64,000 bases of DNA from Pseudomonas typographi (lineage in GTDB: Bacteria > Pseudomonadota > Gammaproteobacteria > Pseudomonadales > Pseudomonadaceae), in the NCBI RefSeq assembly GCF_014694385.1, contig NZ_JAAOCA010000005.1:1-64000 (forward strand), read 5' to 3'. How positions within the stretch are numbered: the first letter of the stretch is position 1; the number at the start of each line of letters is the position of its first letter. Both the position numbers and the translations under genes were made by a program. The notes beneath the pieces were generated by a model. That model was not told the origin of the DNA. It was given only the letters and a program-made list of their open reading frames with translations, and searched no databases. Positions 55,283-63,538 of the stretch are shown here, piece by piece.

Positions 55283-56928
55283 GGCAGCTTGCCCACACTC
55301 GCCTCACGCAGGTCCAACTCGCCCAACACCTCACGCAGTACGTCATCGCCAACCTTTCGGTCACGGTGCATCGCGTAGAGTTCCAGGCGCTGTGCTCGCA
55401 GCGCCAAGCGGCGTAAGCGGCGCTCGAACAGGTCAGCCTGCTGCGCCAACGCCTGGGCTTCGACGGAGTCTTCGAACATATCGAGTTGGTGGCGGTATTC
55501 GTTCATCACCCGCGCTTTTGCCTCGGTGGCCAGCGCTGCCTGGGCCGCCCCGACCTCAGCCGACGACTCCTCCGGTTGCGCCACCTCCAATGCCACGATG
55601 GCCGCTTGAGCCGTGCGTTTCCAGGTATCACGCAACTCCTGGCGGTGCTGGTCATCCTGCGGCTGCGCTAACCCCCGCAGTAATAGCGGCAAGGCGATGC
55701 AGGCGGCGATCAACGACATCAGGATCACACCAGCAGCGATGAACAACAACACATCGCGCTCAGGAAACGGCTGCCCGGGCGCCAGCAACAAAGGCACCGA
55801 CATCACGCCCGCCAGCGTGACCGCACCGCGTACACCGCCCAGCGACAATAGCCAGGCCGACCGCGCCGTGGGCACCCTGTCGATTGCGTGCTGGCCACGC
55901 CAACGGCGAATCCGCGCCAGCACACGCCAGGAACCCTGCACCCAGGCAAAGCGCAACAGTACCAGCACCACGAAGATCGCCAGCACCTGGAACAGCCTTA
56001 GCGGCAACACCTCCCACAACCCTGCGCCGGCACCCGCGGCGCGGACGATCGCGGGCAACTGCAGGCCCAACAGCAGGAAGATCAGCCCGTTGAAGGCGAA
56101 TTCGAGCAACGACCACACGCTGCGGTTGAGCAAGCGCGTGCTGGTCTGGCGGGGCAACAAATCGACCCAGCTTTGCATCATCCCCGCCGCCACCGCGCCG
56201 AGAATCCCCGACACGCCGATCCGCTCGGCCAATACGTAGGTGGCGAAGGGCAGCAATAGCATGAACACCACATGGGTGGCCGGGTCGTCCCAGCCGCGGG
56301 CGATCATCCAACTGCGCCCACGCCCCACCAGCCAGCTCAGCGCCACCCCCAAGGCCAACCCCCCCAGGGCCACGATCAGGAACGACACACTGGCTTCGGC
56401 CAGCGAAAAATACCCGGTCACCGCCGCGGCCAGGGCAAACTTGAACGTGACCAAGCCCGAGGCATCGTTCATCAACGCTTCGCCTTGCAACACATGCATC
56501 AACGTCGCGGGCAAACGGTCCTGGGCAATCGCCGACACCGCCACCGCATCGGTAGGCGACAATACCGCCGCCAGAGCGAAGGCCACGGGCAACGGAATGG
56601 TCGGGATCAGCCAGTGGATGAAATACCCGGCGCCCACCACGGTGAACAGCACCAGCCCCACCGCCAATGTCAGGATCGGTGTGCGCAGCCGCCAGGCCTC
56701 GCGCTTGGGCATGCGCCAGCCGTCAGAAAACAACAACGGCGGCAGGAACAGGAACAAAAACAGCTCTGGGTCCAGCGCCACGTGTAGCCCCAGGCTCGGC
56801 CAGGCCAACACGGCGCCGGCGACGATTTGCACCAACGGCAGCGGCAGGGGAATGACACGGGAGGCCAGCTTCGAGGCGCTGACCAGCAGCAGCAGGATCA
56901 AAACGGTATACGCGGTTTGCATGGGCAT
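55267..56928 (-). CDS. CPA1-type Na+/H+ antiporter
   Basis: A 553-residue inner-membrane cation/proton antiporter of the NhaP/CPA1 family. About 12 transmembrane helices fill residues 5-410, with the family's AAVLSPTDAVAVSAIAQ and GEALMNDASGLVTFKFALA motifs (the ND pair is the ion site) and the later WLLSLGGVRGAVTLA. A cytoplasmic C-terminal helical tail of about 140 residues probably regulates it. Ion choice (Na+, K+ or Li+) cannot be told. The start MPMQTAY has no strong ribosome site and an alternative ATG lies two codons on. Confidence 0.88.
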   Translation of the reverse strand: MPMQTAYTVLILLLLVSASKLASRVIPLPLPLVQIVAGAVLAWPSLGLHVALDPELFLFLFLPPLLFSDGWRMPKREAWRLRTPILTLAVGLVLFTVVGAGYFIHWLIPTIPLPVAFALAAVLSPTDAVAVSAIAQDRLPATLMHVLQGEALMNDASGLVTFKFALAAAVTGYFSLAEASVSFLIVALGGLALGVALSWLVGRGRSWMIARGWDDPATHVVFMLLLPFATYVLAERIGVSGILGAVAAGMMQSWVDLLPRQTSTRLLNRSVWSLLEFAFNGLIFLLLGLQLPAIVRAAGAGAGLWEVLPLRLFQVLAIFVVLVLLRFAWVQGSWRVLARIRRWRGQHAIDRVPTARSAWLLSLGGVRGAVTLAGVMSVPLLLAPGQPFPERDVLLFIAAGVILMSLIAACIALPLLLRGLAQPQDDQHRQELRDTWKRTAQAAIVALEVAQPEESSAEVGAAQAALATEAKARVMNEYRHQLDMFEDSVEAQALAQQADLFERRLRRLALRAQRLELYAMHRDRKVGDDVLREVLGELDLREASVGKLPQERG

Positions 56929-57049
56929 CGAGTAAACGTTACGGGTGGTGTACGCAGTCTAACCCGAGGCGAAGCGGTTGCGGATGAACGATAGTCGAAG
57001 GTGACGCCCGAAGGTTTTAACGCCTGAGCGGCGGCGTAAGCTGTGCCAT

Positions 57050-57089
57050 CTGGGCGAAGCGCCTTTTTGCCGGCAAGCGCAGCGCCCAG
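57050..57089 (-). repeat. Interrupted inverted repeat after the RTX gene
   Basis: Stem CTGGGCG-(2)-GCGC/GCGC-(2)-CGCCCAG with a central T-rich loop lies just past the RTX gene stop on the minus strand. There is no T tract, so it is a weak or Rho-assisted terminator candidate. The rest of 56929-57112 holds nothing recognisable. Confidence 0.5.
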
Positions 57090-57112
57090 AAATCGCGGGG
57101 TAAGGCAGGTGT

Positions 57113-57619
57113 TCAGGCGATATCGGGGACCGTGGGATCTACACCGACGATACCGACCTCATGTTCGACGACGCTGCCGGTGTCGTTGCTGGCGAAGATC
57201 ACACTGCCTTGGCTGAGTTCGCTGCGCAGGTTGCCATTGAACAAGATTTCGAAGCTGCGCCCTTCGGCATCGGCGTCCAGAGACTTAAGCGCCGTTTGTG
57301 TGCCCGCCGCGTTGACTGTGAGCTTCAGGGTGCCATCATGGCCATTGCCCAAGCCCGTGAAACCCAGCGTAGACAGGTCTATCAAGTCACCGTCGGCGGC
57401 ATTGAAATCCGTGATCAAATCGCGGTGGCGCACATCCGTGGTGTCGGTGCGGTAGCTGTCACCCACTGCTGAGAAAAAGAAGGTGTCGGCGCCGCTGCCA
57501 CCGGTCAGCCAGTCGCCATCCGCCCCGCCGTCGATGCGGTCATCGCCCTCCGCACCATCGAGGGTATCGCGCCCACCCTCACCGGACAGCGTTTCTTGGC
57601 CCGCGTCTGTACCGGTCAA
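57113..57619 (-). CDS. Downstream half of an RTX / alginate-epimerase R-module protein, cut off by an amber codon
   Basis: A 168-codon open stretch in the same frame as the ORF upstream (57683-58135), separated by one TAG (57683-57685) and 21 sense codons (RTTLTDANFWHLEERDLFDD, then T). It holds calcium-binding nonapeptide repeats (GEGGRDTLDG, GAEGDDRIDG, GADGDWLTG, GSGADTFFFSA) followed by an SYRTD...DLITDF...DLSTLGFTGLGNGHDGTL block and SLDADAEGRSFEILFNG, as in the R modules of AlgE-type mannuronan C5-epimerases. The only possible start is a TTG with no well-placed ribosome site, so on its own it is probably not translated. Confidence 0.6.
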   Translation of the reverse strand: MTGTDAGQETLSGEGGRDTLDGAEGDDRIDGGADGDWLTGGSGADTFFFSAVGDSYRTDTTDVRHRDLITDFNAADGDLIDLSTLGFTGLGNGHDGTLKLTVNAAGTQTALKSLDADAEGRSFEILFNGNLRSELSQGSVIFASNDTGSVVEHEVGIVGVDPTVPDIA

Positions 57620-57682
57620 AGTGTCGTCGAAAAGATCCCGCTCCTCCAGGTGCCAGAAGTTGGCATCTGTGAGGGTGGTTCG

Positions 57683-58135
57683 CTAGTCGCCCTGCAAGGC
57701 GACTTGAAACAATTTCGGATCGCCACCCGGCGTATAGTCGTAATCGTAGCCTCGCAGGTAGGTGCGGTCCAACGCTTCGTTATAGATCAGCTCAAGCCTG
57801 CCTCCATAGCCATGGCCGAGGCCGTCGTAGCCCACGGCGGTGAGGTCCAACAGGTCGTGGGCCGGATCAAAACCCACGATCAGGTCGCTATGGCCGCCGG
57901 TACTGTCGTAGTAACTGTCGCTCTCCGCGGTGACGCGAAAGGTATCGCTCTGGCTCCCGGCCACCAGCCGGTCTTTCCCCTCACCACCAATCAGCACGCT
58001 GACGCCATCACCCTCGCCGGCCGTGAGCACGTCGTTACCGGCGTTTCCGTAGAGAATGTTATTGCCATCATTGCCATTGATCGCATCGCTTTTGGCAGTA
58101 CCGTACCAATCGGTACGTTCAGTTATCGACGGCAT
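57683..58135 (-). CDS. RTX / alginate-epimerase R-module protein, upstream half (premature amber stop)
   Basis: 150 codons starting at an ATG with an AAGGGGAAG ribosome site. It has RTX nonapeptides (GNDGNNILYG, GNAGNDVLTA, GGEGKDRLVA, GSQSDTFRV) followed by the R-module core SDSYYDSTGGHSDLIVGFD, DLTAVGYDGLGHGYGGRLEL and LFQVALQGD. It then ends at TAG exactly where R modules read GDY-TGTLTAANF (from memory of AlgE proteins). Reading through the TAG gives a 340-residue two-module protein. No catalytic A module, no Sec signal peptide and no type I secretion transporter are present in the window. Such modules bind calcium and alginate and are secreted by C-terminal signals. Confidence 0.65.
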   Translation of the reverse strand: MPSITERTDWYGTAKSDAINGNDGNNILYGNAGNDVLTAGEGDGVSVLIGGEGKDRLVAGSQSDTFRVTAESDSYYDSTGGHSDLIVGFDPAHDLLDLTAVGYDGLGHGYGGRLELIYNEALDRTYLRGYDYDYTPGGDPKLFQVALQGD

Positions 58136-58246
58136 CCTGCTTCCCCTTCAGTTATTTATTCATTGAGGGAGCAAGAATAGGAAAGGATCGCGATACCGAC
58201 AGGCAAAATAGATAAACGGTGCCGCGAGCGCCTTGCGCCAAAAGCA

Positions 58247-58276
58247 GCCACGGCCTTGTAGCGCAACAGCCGTGGC
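58247..58276. repeat. Inverted repeat in the gap before the ArsC-like gene
   Basis: A perfect 8-bp stem GCCACGGC/GCCGTGGC with a 14-base loop, in the 230-bp divergent gap between the RTX gene and the ArsC-like gene. It has no T tract. A regulatory dyad or small REP-like element is possible. Confidence 0.45.
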
Positions 58277-58365
58277 GCTGAGCGGATCGATGCCGCATAA
58301 TTCGCCGATCAGTTTTTCGGGAGATCGTGGGGGTTGGGGGAGACTCAGCCGCCCCTATTACATCA

Positions 58366-58710
58366 ATGGCTTACATTCTTTACGGCATCAAGGCCTGTGA
58401 CACCATGAAAAAAGCCCGCACCTGGCTCGATGAGCATCGGGTGGCCTATAGCTTTCATGACTACAAAACCCAAGGCATCGCCCGCGAGCACCTGCAGCGC
58501 TGGTGCCAGGAACACGGTTGGGAAACAGTGCTCAACCGTGCCGGCACCACCTTTCGTAAACTCGACGATGCCGCCAAGGCCGATCTCGACCAAGCCAAGG
58601 CTATCGAGCTGATGCTTGCGCAGCCATCGATGATCAAGCGCCCGGTGCTAGACCTGGGCGAACGTACCCTGATTGGCTTCAAGCCCGACCGTTACGCCGC
58701 GGCCCTCTGA
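58366..58710 (+). CDS. ArsC/Spx-family thioredoxin-fold protein (YffB type)
   Basis: A 114-residue ArsC-like protein. A single N-terminal redox Cys (GIKACDTMKKARTWLDEH) is followed by FHDYKTQGI, the NRAGTTFRKLDD segment and the C-terminal PSMIKRPVLDLGERTLIGFKPDRY, matching the YffB/PA3664 branch rather than true arsenate reductases. Function is not established; a glutathione-dependent thiol reductase has been proposed. I chose the ATG at 58366. It is 36 bp upstream of dapD and likely co-transcribed with it, as in P. aeruginosa. Confidence 0.85.
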   Translation: MAYILYGIKACDTMKKARTWLDEHRVAYSFHDYKTQGIAREHLQRWCQEHGWETVLNRAGTTFRKLDDAAKADLDQAKAIELMLAQPSMIKRPVLDLGERTLIGFKPDRYAAAL

Positions 58711-58746
58711 CGCCCGGCGCCCCATTCGTAGATATCGAGGTAACCC

Positions 58747-59781
58747 ATGCCCACTACCCTGTTCAGCCTGGCTTTCGGCGTCGGCACCCAGAACCGCCAG
58801 GGCGCCTGGCTGGAAGTGTTCTATGCCCAGCCTTTGCTCAGCCCCGCCCCAGCGTTGATCGAGGCCATCGCGCCGCTGCTGGGGTACCAAGGAGGCAACC
58901 AGGCCATCGCCTTCAGCAACACCCAGGCCACCCAACTGGCCGAGGCGCTGAAGAACGTCGACGCCGCCCAGGCCGCGCTGCTGACCCGCCTGGCCGAGAG
59001 CCACAAGCCGCTGGTGGCGACCCTACTGGCCGAGGATGCCGCGCTTACATCCACGCCGGAGGCGTACCTGAAGCTACACCTGCTCTCGCACCGCCTGGCC
59101 AAGCCGCACGGCCTGAACCTGGCCGGTATCTTCCCGTTACTGCCGAACGTAGCCTGGACCAGCCACGGCGCGGTAGACCTCGGCGAACTGGCCGAGCGGC
59201 AACTGGAGGCCCGCCTCAAAGGCGAACTGCTCGAAGTGTTCAGCGTCGACAAGTTTCCGAAAATGACTGACTACGTGGTCCCGGCCGGCGTGCGCATCGC
59301 CGACGCTGCCCGTGTGCGCTTGGGCGCCTACATCGGCGAAGGCACCACAGTGATGCATGAGGGTTTCGTTAACTTCAACGCTGGTACCGAGGGCCCAGGC
59401 ATGATCGAAGGCCGCGTTTCCGCCGGCGTATTCGTCGCCAAGGGTTCGGACCTGGGCGGCGGTTGCTCGACCATGGGCACGCTCTCCGGGGGTGGCAACA
59501 TCGTGATCAAGGTTGGCGAAGGCTGCCTGATCGGCGCCAATGCCGGTATTGGCATTCCCCTGGGCGACCGCAACACCGTCGAAGCCGGCCTGTACATCAC
59601 TGCCGGCACCAAGGTGGCGCTGCTCGACCAAGCCAACCAGTTGGTCAAGGTGGTCAAGGCGCGGGAGTTGGCCGGCCAGCCAGACCTGCTGTTTCGCCGC
59701 AACTCCGAAACTGGCGCGGTGGAGTGCAAAACACACAAGTCGGCCATCGAGCTGAACGAAGCGCTGCACGCCCATAACTAA
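58747..59781 (+). CDS. dapD: 2,3,4,5-tetrahydropyridine-2,6-dicarboxylate N-succinyltransferase (DapD)
   Basis: A 344-residue acyltransferase making N-succinyl-2-amino-6-ketopimelate from tetrahydrodipicolinate and succinyl-CoA. The long form found in Pseudomonas has an N-terminal helical domain and a left-handed beta-helix of hexapeptide repeats at about 180-300 (GAYIGEGTTVMHEGFVNFNAGTEG, GGGCSTMGTLSGGGN, CLIGANAGIGIPLGDRN). It is followed 55 bp downstream by csdA. Together with dapC and dapE it makes the succinylase branch nearly complete here. Confidence 0.96.
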   Translation: MPTTLFSLAFGVGTQNRQGAWLEVFYAQPLLSPAPALIEAIAPLLGYQGGNQAIAFSNTQATQLAEALKNVDAAQAALLTRLAESHKPLVATLLAEDAALTSTPEAYLKLHLLSHRLAKPHGLNLAGIFPLLPNVAWTSHGAVDLGELAERQLEARLKGELLEVFSVDKFPKMTDYVVPAGVRIADAARVRLGAYIGEGTTVMHEGFVNFNAGTEGPGMIEGRVSAGVFVAKGSDLGGGCSTMGTLSGGGNIVIKVGEGCLIGANAGIGIPLGDRNTVEAGLYITAGTKVALLDQANQLVKVVKARELAGQPDLLFRRNSETGAVECKTHKSAIELNEALHAHN

Positions 59782-59836
59782 ACTAAGGATACTGGCCGGG
59801 GCAGCGGGCCCCGCCAGCGACCAAGGGCACCTGCAC

Positions 59837-61042
59837 ATGTTCCATGCCTCACCCTGGCGGGCGGATTTTCCCGCCATCGCCGCGCTCCAGCGCCAACGGC
59901 AAACCTACCTCGACAACGCCGCCACTTCGCAAAAGCCCCAGGCAATGATCGATGCGCTGGCCCATTACTACAGCCATGGAGCAGCCAACGTACACCGGGC
60001 CCAGCACCTACCCGGTGCCCTGGCGACCCAAGCCTTCGAGGCCAGCCGGGAAAAAATCGCGCAGTGGCTCAATGCGCCCGGCCCGAACCAGATCCTGCTC
60101 AGCCATGGCGCCACCTCTGCGTTCAACCTGCTGGCGTATGGCCTGGAGGCCAGGCTCAATGCCGGTGAACAGATCGCCGTGAGCGCACTCGAGCACCACG
60201 CCAACCTGCTGCCATGGCAACAGTTGGCCCAGCGTAAGGGCTTGGAGCTGGTGGTGTTACCGCTCACCGCGGCCGGCCATGTCGACCTCGACCAAGCCCG
60301 CGAAATGATCGGGCCGCGCACCCGCCTGCTGGCGGTGAGCCAACTGTCCAACGTACTGGGTACGCTACAACCGCTGGCGGCGCTGCTGGCCCTTGCCCGC
60401 GAACAGGGCGCGCTCACCGTGGTTGATGGGGCCCAGGGGGCGGTTCACGGCCGCCAGGATGTTCAGGCGCTGGGCTGCGATTTCTATGTGTTATCGGGGC
60501 ATAAGCTGTATGCGCCTGAAGGTGTCGGCGTGATCTATGGCCGCGGCGAAGCGCTGGGCCAACTCAGCCATTGGCAGTTCGGCGGCGAGATGGTCCACCA
60601 GGCGGACTACCACCGGGCCACCTTCCAACCGGCCCCCTTGGGCTTTGAAGCGGGCACTCCGGCCATCGGCGCTGTGCTGGGGCTGGGCGCGGCGCTTGAC
60701 TACCTGGGCGCGCTCGACACGGCCGCCGTCCTGGCCCACGAGGCGGCCCTGCATGCCCAATTGCTGCGCGGCCTACGCGACCGTGAGGGCGTCGTGCTAT
60801 TAGGTGAGCCGGAGCAGGCACTGGCCAGCTTCAATGTGGCCGGCGTACACCCGGCCGACCTTGCCCAACTGCTCAGCGAACAGGGGGTGGCGGTACGCGC
60901 CGGCCACCATTGTACGATGCCGCTGATCAAACGGCTGGGCGTTCAGGGCGCCATTCGCGTGTCATTGGCGCTGTACAACGACTCCAGCGACCTGCAGTGC
61001 TTTTTCGATGCCCTCGATAATGCCCTGGGCCTGCTGCGATGA
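59837..61042 (+). CDS. csdA: Cysteine desulfurase CsdA
   Basis: A 401-residue PLP enzyme of the class II (SufS/CsdA) type that takes sulfur from cysteine. It has YLDNAATSQKPQAM at the N-terminus, the PLP Lys (about 223) in SGHKLYAPEGVGVIYG, and the persulfide Cys (about 359) in VRAGHHCTMPL. Length is normal. It overlaps csdE by four bases (ATGA). With csdE and the convergent tcdA it forms the CSD sulfur-transfer set. Confidence 0.94.
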   Translation: MFHASPWRADFPAIAALQRQRQTYLDNAATSQKPQAMIDALAHYYSHGAANVHRAQHLPGALATQAFEASREKIAQWLNAPGPNQILLSHGATSAFNLLAYGLEARLNAGEQIAVSALEHHANLLPWQQLAQRKGLELVVLPLTAAGHVDLDQAREMIGPRTRLLAVSQLSNVLGTLQPLAALLALAREQGALTVVDGAQGAVHGRQDVQALGCDFYVLSGHKLYAPEGVGVIYGRGEALGQLSHWQFGGEMVHQADYHRATFQPAPLGFEAGTPAIGAVLGLGAALDYLGALDTAAVLAHEAALHAQLLRGLRDREGVVLLGEPEQALASFNVAGVHPADLAQLLSEQGVAVRAGHHCTMPLIKRLGVQGAIRVSLALYNDSSDLQCFFDALDNALGLLR

Positions 61043-61446
61043 GCCTACCCAGCGCGGCCGCCCAGGCGTTGGCCGAATTCGAAGTGCTACAAGGCTGGGA
61101 GGCGCGCGCGCGGCTGCTGATACAGTGGGGCGAGCGCCTCGAGCCGCTGAGCGAGGCCGAAAAAACCGAAGCCAATCGCGTACACGGCTGTGAAAGCCAG
61201 GTATGGCTGGTGGCCCACGCCCATGGCGGTACTTGGCACTTTCGCGCCACCAGCGATGCACGGTTGCTGCGCGGGCTGCTGGCCCTGCTATTGGTGCGGG
61301 TGAACGGCGCCGACTCGGCGCAGTTGGCGCAACTCGATGTGGCCGGTTGGTTCCAAGCGCTGGGCCTTGGCCGGCAGCTATCGCCGTCGCGCAGCAATGG
61401 CTTGAACGCGGTGCTCAAGCGCATGGCGCAGTTATCTGCGCGCTAG
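61039..61446 (+). CDS. csdE: Sulfur acceptor protein CsdE (SufE family)
   Basis: A 135-residue SufE-fold protein that accepts persulfide from CsdA on Cys51 (NRVHGCESQVWL, the family's conserved segment). The remaining sequence gives mixed alpha/beta of normal length. It is translationally coupled to csdA and its last 15 bases overlap the 3' end of tcdA on the other strand. In E. coli CsdE passes sulfur toward CsdL/TcdA. Confidence 0.9.
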   Translation: MSLPSAAAQALAEFEVLQGWEARARLLIQWGERLEPLSEAEKTEANRVHGCESQVWLVAHAHGGTWHFRATSDARLLRGLLALLLVRVNGADSAQLAQLDVAGWFQALGLGRQLSPSRSNGLNAVLKRMAQLSAR

Positions 61447-62247
61447 CGCCTGGCGCTCGGCCGGCCGCCGGGCACCAGCCACCAATTTCTCCACCACCTT
61501 GCTCGCCGCCACCAACCCAAAGGTGGCCGTGACCATCATCGCCGCGCCGAACCCACTGGCGCAGTCGAGGCGTACACCCTCGCCCACAAAGCTTTTGGAC
61601 AGGCACACGCCGCCGTCGGCCTTGGGGTAACGCAACTGTTCGGTGGAATATACGCACGGCACGCTGTAGTGCCGGGAGGTGTTGCGCGAAAAGCCATAAT
61701 CGCGCCGCAGCAACGAGCGCACCCGCGCCGCCAATGGGTCGTTGTAGGTACGGTTGAGGTCGCCGACTCGCACCTGGGTGGGGTCGACCTGGCCACCGGC
61801 GCCACCGGTCACGACAACCTGGACCTTGCGCCGTTTGCACCAAGCGATCAACGCCGCCTTGGCCACGACGCTGTCGATGCAGTCGATCACGCAGTCCAAT
61901 TGGTCCGTTATGTGTTCGCCCAGGGTGTCGGCGGTCACGAAATCAGCTACCGGATGCACCACGCACGCGGGGTTGATCGCGCGCACCCGCTCGGCCATCA
62001 CCTGCACCTTGGCCCGGCCCAGGTTGCCTTGCAGCGCGTGGGCCTGGCGGTTGGTGTTGCTCACGCACACATCATCCAGATCAAACAGCGAGATCTCCCC
62101 CACCGCACTGCGCGCCAGCGCTTCGGCTGCCCAGGAACCTACCCCGCCGAGGCCCACCACCGCCACGTGGGCCGCGCGCAGGCGCATGAGCCCTTCATGG
62201 CCATACAGGCGGGCAATACCGCCAAAGCGGGGGTCATCAGCAGTCAT
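61432..62247 (-). CDS. tcdA: tRNA threonylcarbamoyladenosine dehydratase TcdA (CsdL)
   Basis: A 271-residue E1/MoeB-ThiF-fold ATPase that dehydrates t6A37 to cyclic t6A in tRNA. The ATP site is VVGLGGVGSWAAEALARS (Gly-rich loop, about 30-47), with DLDDVCVSNTNRQ and DCIDSVVAKAALI. A C-terminal membrane-like segment (SGFGAAMMVTATFGLVAA) is present, as in the family. It is convergent with csdA-csdE, overlapping csdE by 15 bp. E. coli CsdL works with CsdA and CsdE, so the linkage is functional. Confidence 0.93.
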   Translation of the reverse strand: MTADDPRFGGIARLYGHEGLMRLRAAHVAVVGLGGVGSWAAEALARSAVGEISLFDLDDVCVSNTNRQAHALQGNLGRAKVQVMAERVRAINPACVVHPVADFVTADTLGEHITDQLDCVIDCIDSVVAKAALIAWCKRRKVQVVVTGGAGGQVDPTQVRVGDLNRTYNDPLAARVRSLLRRDYGFSRNTSRHYSVPCVYSTEQLRYPKADGGVCLSKSFVGEGVRLDCASGFGAAMMVTATFGLVAASKVVEKLVAGARRPAERQALARR

Positions 62248-62386
62248 GGGTTGGGCCTAGGGCAAAAAACGGCGGCCATTATAACGATAGCCAAGCGCAT
62301 TTGCGCACCGTGGCGGGCAAGACCGGCCACGCATTTTGCATTACCATACCCGCCCTGCCCGTTACCCCTTTCGTCGGAGTGCCCTT

Positions 62387-63538
62387 ATGACGGCTGCCAC
62401 CGCGCTTTCGCCCACCTTGCAACTTGCCTGCGACCTGATCCGCCGCCCCTCGGTGACGCCGGTCGATGCCGATTGCCAGGCACTGCTGATGCGCAGGCTC
62501 GGCGCCGCTGGCTTCAGGCTTGAGCCGATGCGCATCGGGGAGGTCGATAATTTTTGGGCCACCCACGGCGAGGGTGGTGGCCCGGTGCTGTGCTTCGCCG
62601 GGCACACCGACGTGGTGCCCACCGGCCCGGTGCAAGCCTGGCAACACGAACCGTTCGCTGCACAAATCGACGAAAACGGCATGCTCTGCGGGCGAGGTGC
62701 GGCCGACATGAAAGGCAGCCTGGCGGCGATGGTGGTCGCCACCGAGCGTTTCGTGCGTGAGTACCCGCGACACAAAGGCACCCTCGCCTATTTGATCACC
62801 AGCGACGAAGAAGGCCCGGCCCAACACGGCACCAAGGCCGTGGTCGAAGTGCTGCGGGCACGTGGTGAACGCCTGGACTGGTGCATCGTCGGCGAGCCAT
62901 CGAGTACCGCGCTGGTCGGTGACGTGGTCAAGAACGGCCGCCGCGGCTCGCTCGGCGCCACCCTGACCGTGAACGGCATGCAGGGCCATGTGGCCTACCC
63001 GCACCTGGCGCGCAACCCGATCCACTTGGCCGCACCGGCGTTGGCCGAGCTTGCCGCCCAGCATTGGGATGATGGCAATGCCTTCTTCCCACCGACCAGC
63101 TTCCAAGTGTCGAACCTGAATGCGGGCACCGGCGCCACCAATGTGATCCCGGGTACCCTTACCGCCCAGTTCAACTTTCGTTTCTCCACCGAATCGACGG
63201 TGCAAAACCTGCAGCAACGGGTAGCAACGATCCTCGATAAGCACGGCCTGGACTGGCACATCGAGTGGTCATTATCAGGCCTGCCGTTTGTCACCGAGCC
63301 GGGTGAACTGCTCGATGCGGTGGCGGCCAGCATCAAGGCGGTGACCGGCCGCGACACTCAGCCATCGACCAGCGGTGGCACCTCCGACGGGCGCTTCATC
63401 GCCACCCTCGGCACCCAGGTGGTCGAGCTGGGCCCTGTGAACGCCACCATCCACCAGATCAACGAGCGGGTGCTGGCCAGCGACCTTGAGCAGTTGGCCG
63501 AGATTTACTATCACACGCTGGTGAGGCTGCTGGCGTGA
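62387..63538 (+). CDS. dapE: Succinyl-diaminopimelate desuccinylase
   Basis: A 383-residue M20 family di-zinc hydrolase that releases succinate to give LL-diaminopimelate. It has zinc ligands in [12 protein letters not shown] (His, Asp), [14 protein letters not shown] (Asp), [11 protein letters not shown] (catalytic Glu, Glu ligand), GEPSS and a C-terminal His in [12 protein letters not shown] chose the ATG at 62387 ([11 protein letters not shown]) after CGGAGT; the longer frame is unrelated sequence. It overlaps the start of rlmA (TGATG-type junction). Confidence 0.96.
   Translation: MTAATALSPTLQLACDLIRRPSVTPVDADCQALLMRRLGAAGFRLEPMRIGEVDNFWATHGEGGGPVLCFAGHTDVVPTGPVQAWQHEPFAAQIDENGMLCGRGAADMKGSLAAMVVATERFVREYPRHKGTLAYLITSDEEGPAQHGTKAVVEVLRARGERLDWCIVGEPSSTALVGDVVKNGRRGSLGATLTVNGMQGHVAYPHLARNPIHLAAPALAELAAQHWDDGNAFFPPTSFQVSNLNAGTGATNVIPGTLTAQFNFRFSTESTVQNLQQRVATILDKHGLDWHIEWSLSGLPFVTEPGELLDAVAASIKAVTGRDTQPSTSGGTSDGRFIATLGTQVVELGPVNATIHQINERVLASDLEQLAEIYYHTLVRLLA

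Noticed and set aside
58147..58365. A possible catalytic epimerase A module upstream of the R-module gene
   Set aside because: The 230-bp gap upstream on the minus strand carries no beta-helix sequence and the next gene is an unrelated ArsC-like protein on the other strand.
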